From contig JADKAA010000029.1 in NCBI GenBank assembly GCA_016715465.1, positions 1,612,001-1,676,000 of the forward strand: a DNA stretch of 64,000 nucleotides. The letters run 5' to 3'. Both the position numbers and the translations under genes were made by a program. The notes beneath the pieces are model-generated. The model was given only the letters and a program-made list of their open reading frames with translations. It ran no database searches and had not been told where the DNA came from. Within the stretch, counting starts at the first letter, position 1, and every line of letters begins with the position of its first letter. Of the stretch, positions 58,513 to 64,000 are shown piece by piece. The stretch is from Saprospiraceae bacterium. GTDB lineage: Bacteria > Bacteroidota > Bacteroidia > Chitinophagales > Saprospiraceae.

Positions 58513-58608
58513 GTAAAGAGAGGCAAATTACGTTGCCCCTAGGCTAAAAGCCTATCCTCTGATTTAATCCTCTCTTTACATTTAAGTAAAATCCAAATAG
58601 AAATTTGG
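58513..58608 (+). ncRNA. candidate bridge RNA region of the IS110 element
   Basis: The leader before the transposase is highly structured: an 11-bp perfect pairing GTAAAGAGAGG (58513-58523) with CCTCTCTTTAC (58569-58579) encloses GGCAA/TTGCC and TAGGCT AAA AGCCTA (58540-58554); a third stem CCAAAT AGAA ATTTGG lies at 58593-58608. IS110-group elements encode their bridge RNA in this position. Identity is inferred from position and structure only. Confidence 0.35.
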
Positions 58609-58683
58609 GAAAACCCATTAGTAAGGGATTGGAGTTCACTTAAATACTCAACTCATATTATCTCATCTTAAAATTAATTAAAA

Positions 58684-59699
58684 ATGACAGATTACTACCT
58701 TGCAGGAGACATTTGTAAAGAAAAAATTGATTTTTGTCTTTACGACAGCGAAAAGTATTTGCTTACAATAGTTGTAAAAATACTAAATCTGATTTAAAAA
58801 ATTTATCAAAGAGATAGATGCTTTGATTTTGGACTATGAAAAGGCTCAACTTTGTAAGAGCTTATTATTTGTTTTTGAGTACACTGGGATTTATAATAAT
58901 CATATTTTGGAGATATTATTTGAACTTCAACACAGAGTAGCACTAATTCACCCAGGAACATTAAAAGCTGTAGTGAAGGTTGATAGAAATAAAACTGATG
59001 AAATTGATGCAAAAAGAATTGCTGAATATGCACATAGATTTAGAGACAAATTAGATATTGTTCAGCCATCCTCAAATGAGCTCAAGGAGCTCAAAATCCT
59101 AATATCTGAGCGAGCCTCATTGGTAAAATTGAGATCTCAGTGTGTTCAAAAGAAGAAGATTATAAAAATTTCATGCCCACAAACACATTTGTGTGGTTAA
59201 AGAATAATAATAAAGCTCTTCTTGAAGATATGGAAGAAGCAATTAAAAATATTGATTCAAAAATATTAACCATAATTAAAAGTGATCAGGGTTTGCATAC
59301 CAATTATAAAAATGCAGTCAGTGTTCCAGGTATAGGCCCGGTTACAGCAGCAGCCCTAATATGCTTTACAGGAAATTTCACAAAATTCAAAAATTCAAAA
59401 CAGCTGGGTAGCTATTGTGGAGTGGTCCCCTTTGAAAGATCTTCAGGTATGTATAGAGGAAAACAACGGGTTTCGAAGAAAGCTAATAAACATCTTAAAT
59501 CACTATTGCACATGGGAGCACTTTCAATTATGACATCCAATAATAATTTTGGTAGGTATTATGCAAAAAAGTTGAAGAAGGTAAAAATAAAATGGCAGCA
59601 ATAAATTGCCTAAGAAACAAGATATTGAAAACAGTTTTTTCTTGCGTGATGAATAAGCAAAAATATAAAGCGGACTTTCAATTTGCATTTGCTGCATAA
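58684..59699 (+). CDS. IS110-family transposase (frameshifted)
   Basis: A DEDD-type recombinase of about 335 residues. The N-terminal RuvC-like domain has Asp in YYLAGDICKEKIDFCLYD, Glu in LFVFEYTGIYNNH and the paired Asp in NKTDEIDAKRIAEYA. The C-terminal Transposase_20 domain has SVPGIGPVTAAALICFTG and FERSSGMYRGKQRVSKKANK with the catalytic Ser. Frame breaks lie near 58775-58800, near 59155-59200 and near 59590, the last restoring NKMAAINCLRNKILKTVF up to TAA at 59697. The enzyme moves DNA guided by its bridge RNA. With at least three breaks it may be dead, or the breaks may be sequencing indels. Confidence 0.88.
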
Positions 59700-59726
59700 A
59701 ACATCTAGGTGTGTGCATAACTAATG

Positions 59727-59799
59727 ATAATCTATTGATTTTCAACAATAAAAAATATTTAATTATGTATTAAAAAATAATGAACTAATAATAGATTAT
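59727..59799. repeat. 10-bp inverted repeat in the IS right end
   Basis: ATAATCTATT (59727-59736) and AATAGATTAT (59790-59799), 53 bases apart, in the AT-rich stretch after the transposase. Confidence 0.6.
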
Positions 59800-59810
59800 A
59801 CCATAGAAAT

Positions 59811-60128
59811 CAGAGGGGCGACCGAACGGTTGCCGCAAAGCGGCAATTCGGTTGCCTGCGGCAATCGAAAGAGAGGGAACCGAGAGCAACTGCGATCGGC
59901 AACGTCAAAAATTTATTTAGGCCTTGGTGTGAAGTGTCGGCCTACAACAACAAATTTTCAAAAAATTAAAATTATTTTTTTTAATTATACTATTGCTTTA
60001 TAATATTTTATATATTATAAAAATAAATATTTAATAAAAATGTCGGCATTCAGGCATCGAAAATCGGGGGGCGGGTATCTTAATAAGTACAAATCAAATT
60101 TTTCTACTACATAAAAATCTTTAGCACT
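59811..60128. repeat. hairpin-repeat remnant right of the IS element, then AT-rich DNA
   Basis: CAGAGGGGCGACCGAACGGT is followed by TTGCCGC AAA GCGGCAA (59830-59846) and TTGCC TGC GGCAA (59852-59864). It is the same module as at 57739, with a different stem sequence. 59950-60050 is extremely AT-rich. No gene is seen. Confidence 0.7.
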
Positions 60129-60159
60129 GAAGCCTCCTCACCCCTTTGGAGGCTTTTTT
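60129..60159 (+). terminator. intrinsic terminator without an obvious gene upstream
   Basis: AGCCTCC / GGAGGCT stem with a 10-base loop and a T6 tail. The nearest plus-strand gene ends 430 bases earlier inside the IS element. Confidence 0.8.
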
Positions 60160-60194
60160 GTTTTATAGCCCTGCTTTGTTTATGGCAGACCAAA

Positions 60195-60236
60195 AAAAAA
60201 GCGCCAGGTTCCGGTTGTGGAAATTGGCGCTTTTTT
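60195..60236 (-). terminator. bidirectional terminator after the metal-domain TonB receptor
   Basis: GCGCCA / TGGCGC stem flanked by an A run on one side and a T run on the other, so it can stop transcripts in both directions; it lies 20 bases after the receptor stop. Confidence 0.85.
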
Positions 60237-60255
60237 ATTTTGCAATTATTGGCTC

Positions 60256-62802
60256 TTAATCCTCCGCATTGATGCGGTATCGGAAGCCGGTGTAGAACAT
60301 CCTGCCGAAGACAGGACCCCATACCAAAGAGGCATCAAAGAATTGGCCGAATGGATCGTGGGGACTGATGATCGGGTTTGGCTGCTGAAAATTGAAGATG
60401 TTTTCTCCTCCTACATAGAGTTCAAACTTACGGCCAAATACCTTGGTAATCTGGGCGTTGCTGAGCCAGTAGGCTTCTGAGCGTGGATTCAATCTATGTT
60501 CCTCAGGATTATTAATCGTGGAAGGAATTCGTTTGGTGCCTTGCCAGGAAATGGTGTAATCAAATTTCCAACCCGATTTGTGTTCATAACCGATGTTGGC
60601 AAAAGTGCGGTGCGGTGAAATCAGCGGCTTGTCGAGCAGCGTGCCGCTGTATGTGGTCTTTACCTGATTATAACGGTAAGCCAGCCTGATGTCCAACCCT
60701 TCTACGGGGTTTATGTCCACCTGTGTCTGGATGCTTCTTGAGAAAGACTTTCCCGCCAAATTGTACAGGTGGAACTGCTGTGGATTCTTGTCAAAATCCG
60801 CTACGATCTGATTTTCGAAATTGGTAAGGTAGAGATCAAGGGAGTACTGAATGGTAGGACTGAAATCATGGGTGAGGTTTAAGCCATAGTTCCAGGCCAC
60901 TTCGGCATTCAGGCCGTAAGGTTTTGAAGAACCATCGCCATCGACGATGATCTCCCTGCTGGATGCCAGGGCACCAATGTTTTCGGCAATGATGTTTGAC
61001 GTGCGCTGACCGCGGCCGGCTGAAGCGCGGATTACGGTAAATTGTGACAGGGCATAGCGGAGGTGTAACCTGGGCGTCATAAAAAAGCCATAGTTGTTGT
61101 GGTGGTCGGCACGAAGTCCCAGGACGAGGTCAAATTTTTCATTCCTCGAATAAGTATATTCTCCGAATACTCCCGGCACGTATTCATTTCTCTCGTAGGT
61201 GGTCGCTGCCAGCTGCTCCTCGGTTTGTTCTGCCTGGAAGCTCGAACCCATGGTGATCTTGTGGTCTTTCGATCCCAAAACGGTTTGGTAAAGCAGGTTG
61301 GCATAAAGCATTTTTTGGGTGCCGTCGTAAGCCCGTTTTCCAAAAAGGGTTTTTTGATCGTAATAAATTCCACCGAGTTGGAAGCCAATGCTGGTTGACT
61401 CTTTGTCGAGGAAGTTTTTTCCCCGCTTGATCCAGGCTTCGTAACGATTGCTCTTGATGTTTGCCTTCCAGAGTTCAAAACCCGGCGGGTGGAGGCCTTC
61501 ATGGTGGCTGGCATCCTGGCCACTGGTGTTGTCATTTTGGGTAACCTTTACCCCTATCTGGCCTTCATTCCCATTTTCACCAAAGTATTTCCAATTGTTG
61601 GTCAGCGAAAAACCATTGCCTTTGGGCATGTCCAGAAAGCCATCATAGTTATTGTCGTGTGCCTGGTTTCGCGTATTGTAGTGAAACAGTACATTGGTAT
61701 CGAAATGGTCGTTTACCGGCGTACTGGCCACTACGTTGCCTTCGATCCTACCGCCGCCGCCGTAATAACCATTGAGGAAAAAACGCTCCGGATCGCTGGG
61801 TTTTTTGAGCTCGACGTTGATCTGTCCGGCGATGCTTTCAAAGCCATTGAGTACCGAACCGGTACCCAGGTTGAGCTGGATGCTTTCGATCCACGGACCC
61901 GGGATGAAGCCAAGGCCGTAGATGGAAGCCAGGCCGCGTACATCGGGCATGTTTTCCCGGGTAATCTGTACATACGGACCCGCCAGGCCAAGCATTTCAA
62001 TTTGTTTGGTTCCGGTAACGGCATCGGTGAAAGATACATCGATGGCAGGATTGGTCTCAAAACTTTCAGACAGGTTGCAACAGGCCGCTTTGGTGAGTTC
62101 GCGCTGACTGATCTTACGCATCTTGATGGGTGAGATGTAGGATACTTCGATGGAACGCTTTCGCTCTTTGATTTCGATTTCATCGAGCATCACCCCTTCT
62201 TTGAGGATCACTTCGATGTGTCCCGCCTTTTTAATTTCAACGGTATCGGAAGCGTAACCCACATACTGGATGACCAGCTTGTCGTGGGGTGGCTGCATGG
62301 GAATGGCAAAGCTGCCATCCGAGCGCGATGAGGTTACCGCCGTGCCATCCACCCAATAGATGGTGGCTCCGATGATGGCGGTCTTTTTACCCTTTGCGGT
62401 TTTTTCATAGATGATGCCGATGACCTCTTCGACGGCATGGTCGATGATGGCACTGCCATTTTCGTGTCCATGGCCATCGTGGTCGCCGGGACGATAGTGA
62501 CAACATTCAGGTAATGCCTGGTAAACGGCATCATCGGCCTTGTATTTTTCAGTATCGTGGCCCGCAGTGGCAATGGCTTTCATCAGTTCGTCTGCCACAA
62601 AAAGTTTTGGGTCCATGGATATTTCCAGGATGTGTGTTTCTTCATCCCATATGGCGGTCAACACGCCAATCGTTTGCATGGCGGTCTCTTCGATCCGGTC
62701 TTTGCACATGCCGCAGTCGCCTTCCACTTTGGTGCGGTAAACCTCCTGAGCCGAAGCCCAGGCCGACAAAAGGCTAAGCAATAAAATAATGAAATGTTTC
62801 AT
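60256..62802 (-). CDS. TonB-dependent receptor with N-terminal heavy-metal domain
   Basis: 848 residues, intact. After a signal peptide (residues 1-18) comes a heavy-metal-associated (HMA) domain with EGDCGMCKDRIEETAMQTIG, the metal CxxC being Cys30 and Cys33 or nearby. A His/Cys-rich linker follows (LPECCHYRPGDHDGHGHENG), then a carboxypeptidase-like domain with a TIYWVDGTAV start, a plug (GPYVQITRENMPDVRGLAS) and a barrel ending VFGRMFYTGFRYRINAED. HMA domains normally occur alone or in P-type ATPases. Copper or zinc uptake or sensing is likely; the adjoining genes suggest ECF-sigma control. Confidence 0.9.
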   Translation of the reverse strand: MKHFIILLLSLLSAWASAQEVYRTKVEGDCGMCKDRIEETAMQTIGVLTAIWDEETHILEISMDPKLFVADELMKAIATAGHDTEKYKADDAVYQALPECCHYRPGDHDGHGHENGSAIIDHAVEEVIGIIYEKTAKGKKTAIIGATIYWVDGTAVTSSRSDGSFAIPMQPPHDKLVIQYVGYASDTVEIKKAGHIEVILKEGVMLDEIEIKERKRSIEVSYISPIKMRKISQRELTKAACCNLSESFETNPAIDVSFTDAVTGTKQIEMLGLAGPYVQITRENMPDVRGLASIYGLGFIPGPWIESIQLNLGTGSVLNGFESIAGQINVELKKPSDPERFFLNGYYGGGGRIEGNVVASTPVNDHFDTNVLFHYNTRNQAHDNNYDGFLDMPKGNGFSLTNNWKYFGENGNEGQIGVKVTQNDNTSGQDASHHEGLHPPGFELWKANIKSNRYEAWIKRGKNFLDKESTSIGFQLGGIYYDQKTLFGKRAYDGTQKMLYANLLYQTVLGSKDHKITMGSSFQAEQTEEQLAATTYERNEYVPGVFGEYTYSRNEKFDLVLGLRADHHNNYGFFMTPRLHLRYALSQFTVIRASAGRGQRTSNIIAENIGALASSREIIVDGDGSSKPYGLNAEVAWNYGLNLTHDFSPTIQYSLDLYLTNFENQIVADFDKNPQQFHLYNLAGKSFSRSIQTQVDINPVEGLDIRLAYRYNQVKTTYSGTLLDKPLISPHRTFANIGYEHKSGWKFDYTISWQGTKRIPSTINNPEEHRLNPRSEAYWLSNAQITKVFGRKFELYVGGENIFNFQQPNPIISPHDPFGQFFDASLVWGPVFGRMFYTGFRYRINAED

Positions 62803-62876
62803 GATAATGTAATCTAAAAGGTGACACTCCTAATCCATTGACCAGGAGCAAAAAAATTAAGTCCGACTTTAGTAGA

Positions 62877-63263
62877 TTACGCTGTTTTTGGAGGCTGGAA
62901 CATGGCGTTGATGAAGTCATTGCCATGTAGGTTGCGGTTACCCGCTTTTTCATTCCTTCCCGTGGGTCGCTGACCCTCGTGGTGGAGTTGGTTGCCCGGC
63001 TGGGGCAAAAAGGAGATGTGGCTGTGGCAGGAAACGCATTTGCAGAAATCCCCGCAACAGGATTTTTCTTCGCTGGATTTTTTGGGTGTTGAAACCTCGT
63101 CTTTGGCACAGGCTGACTTGGCATGAGCGCAACAACTTTTTTTCTCTTCCTTTATTACCTCCTTACGGGTATGGTGGCCGCAACACGAATAATCTTTCAA
63201 CGCATAGGCCGCGAAAGATTGCACGTAAAGAACCAGGGTAAGTATGTGGAGGAAAAGTTTCAA
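62877..63263 (-). CDS. Cys/His-rich periplasmic protein
   Basis: 128 residues with a signal peptide (LFLHILTLVLYVQSFAAYA). The mature part has repeated CC motifs (DYSCCGHH, KKSCCAHAKSAC, KSCCGDFCKCVSCHSH) separated by lysines, which is typical of metal-binding proteins, and ends FINAMFQPPKTA. The start is TTG at 63263, overlapping the anti-sigma stop (TTGA). It lies 74 bases before the HMA-fused TonB receptor. Metal scavenging or delivery is inferred; no named family is recognised. Confidence 0.7.
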   Translation of the reverse strand: MKLFLHILTLVLYVQSFAAYALKDYSCCGHHTRKEVIKEEKKSCCAHAKSACAKDEVSTPKKSSEEKSCCGDFCKCVSCHSHISFLPQPGNQLHHEGQRPTGRNEKAGNRNLHGNDFINAMFQPPKTA

Positions 63264-63490
63264 ACCGTGTAGTTCATTTTACTTTTGATGTTGTTGATGA
63301 GGTCAGTTGAGACTGTAGGGCGTTTGATATTGTTTTTGATGTATTCGCGGAAATTTCTTTCTTTTTTAAACATAGACGAGCATTTGGGATCTGCATCGAT
63401 TTGAGTTAATAAATGCTGCTTGTCATCGCTGCACAATTCATTATCAAAGTAAAGCGAAATCTGCTTTCTCAAATCCTGATAATTGCTCAT
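63260..63490 (-). CDS. putative anti-sigma factor
   Basis: 76 residues from ATG 63490 (MSNYQDLRKQISLYFDNELC). The LYFDNELCSDDKQHLLTQID segment fits the helical zinc-finger-like anti-sigma start, though the His-x3-Cys-x2-Cys set is incomplete (one Cys in ELC and one in KCSS). A longer frame to 63526 adds 12 residues with no similarity. It lies 53 bases after the ECF sigma gene, and its stop overlaps the next start. Confidence 0.7.
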   Translation of the reverse strand: MSNYQDLRKQISLYFDNELCSDDKQHLLTQIDADPKCSSMFKKERNFREYIKNNIKRPTVSTDLINNIKSKMNYTV

Positions 63491-63543
63491 ACTACTTTGG
63501 TTTTGTATTAAAAAAGTTTTTACCACTGCATCTCATCCTTTTA

Positions 63544-64000
63544 CTATTCTTCTTCGTCGCGATCCTTACCCCTGTAATCTTTGTATCCCATTTTCTGCGC
63601 GTAGGTCTTCAATTTATCCTTGAGCATGTTCCTGGCCCTAAACAACCTGGATCGTACGGTACCGATGGGTACGTCGATGATCTTGGATATTTCTTCGTAG
63701 GTGAATTCTTCAATGTCGCAGAGTAAAATCACCGTCCTGAAGTCAACCGGAAGGGCGTTCAGTGCAACTGTGACTTCATCGCCCATCCTGTCTTTAAAGA
63801 GGTCATCCCTGAGATCGGGAAAGCCAGGAGATTTTGGATCTTCGCTGTCCTGATAGGAAACGATGTCCTCATAATCTACCTTAGCCGGTCGTTTACTCTT
63901 CTTGCGATATTCGTTAATATACGCATTCTTCAGAATCTTAAACAACCATGCCTTTGCATTAGTTCCCTCAACATACCGATCGATGAATTTATGTGCCTTG
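63544..64000 (-). CDS. ECF-type RNA polymerase sigma factor (5' end outside the window)
   Basis: The C-terminal 150 or so residues of a sigma-70 family ECF factor. Region 2 end is seen as AKAWLFKILKNAYINEYRKK, and region 4 as VDFRTVILLCDIEEFTYEEI followed by DVPIGTVRSRLFRARNMLKD. The reading frame continues past position 64000. It heads the anti-sigma, Cys-rich protein and metal-receptor cluster. Confidence 0.92.
   Translation of the reverse strand, partial: KAHKFIDRYVEGTNAKAWLFKILKNAYINEYRKKSKRPAKVDYEDIVSYQDSEDPKSPGFPDLRDDLFKDRMGDEVTVALNALPVDFRTVILLCDIEEFTYEEISKIIDVPIGTVRSRLFRARNMLKDKLKTYAQKMGYKDYRGKDRDEEE

Larger units (their letters stand above)
58540..59810 (+). mobile_element. IS110-family insertion sequence (ends tentative)
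   Basis: About 1.27 kb, more AT-rich than the surroundings, with one transposase gene and no classic terminal inverted repeats, as expected for IS110. The ends are proposed because removing 58540-59810 joins GCCCC (58535-58539) to CAGAGGGGC (59811-59819), which restores the local GCCCC-AGA-GGGGC palindrome apart from one base. If the leader pairing at 58513-58523 belongs to the element, the left end lies further out. Confidence 0.6.

Overview
The window is chromosomal DNA of a member of the Bacteroidota, most likely from the Saprospiraceae side of the phylum. This rests on what the sequence shows: many promoter elements of the Bacteroidota form (TTTG, about 20 bases, TAnnTTTG), a PorV/PorQ-type protein beside a type IX secretion (T9SS) style giant secreted protein and a TonB receptor, a gliding-motility-associated C-terminal domain protein, a bacterial GH3 protein, a mevalonate-pathway gene and a fused isobutyryl-CoA mutase (IcmF). 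The family-level placement is inference.

Layout. 0-7 kb: outer-membrane protein, mvaD, DoxX-like protein, folK plus deoxynucleoside kinase, GH3 protein and anmK. 7-13 kb: tRNA-Leu(TAG), then tig-clpP-clpX (chaperone and protease), a LolA-like protein and an MltD-like lytic transglycosylase. 13-16 kb: minus-strand greA-HIT-glycosyltransferase operon. 15.7-24.6 kb: TonB receptor, giant T9SS-like protein and PorV-like protein. 24.7-31.4 kb (minus): prfC-LysE exporter, then D-lactate dehydrogenase-like enzyme, ruvC and a 2-hydroxyacid dehydrogenase. 31.6-39 kb: TetR regulator, TPR protein, unknown secreted protein, tmk, lipoprotein, lptC and a large adhesin-like protein. 39-49.4 kb: radical SAM/SPASM protein, glycosyltransferase, MarR, D-amino-acid dehydrogenase, Nudix CoA pyrophosphatase, icmF, Crp-type regulator, a dethiobiotin-synthetase-like ATPase and a 44-residue membrane protein. 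49.4-57.6 kb: hisS-gatA (minus) and hemA-ABC exporter-membrane protein (plus), divergent from a 1.55-kb tandem array. 57.6-60.2 kb: a repeat-rich island carrying an IS110-family element. 60.2-64 kb: an ECF sigma, anti-sigma, Cys-rich protein and metal-domain-fused TonB receptor cluster.

A striking general feature is the number of reading-frame breaks, mostly at short homopolymers and in essential genes (tig, clpP, folK, mvaD). They are dense in the first 13 kb and sparse in 13-29 kb and 40-57 kb. The simplest reading is uncorrected sequencing indels, so broken genes are annotated as single genes spanning all their frames. The same caution applies to the most surprising point change, loss of the Walker B glutamate of ClpX.

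The least ordinary DNA is non-coding: the 236-bp tandem array between divergent hisS and hemA; a family of modular hairpin repeats whose stems vary with compensatory changes; an IS110 element that appears to sit inside one of those palindromes and has a structured leader that may be its bridge RNA; and a TTAGG-like low-complexity repeat that supplies stop codons to three genes.
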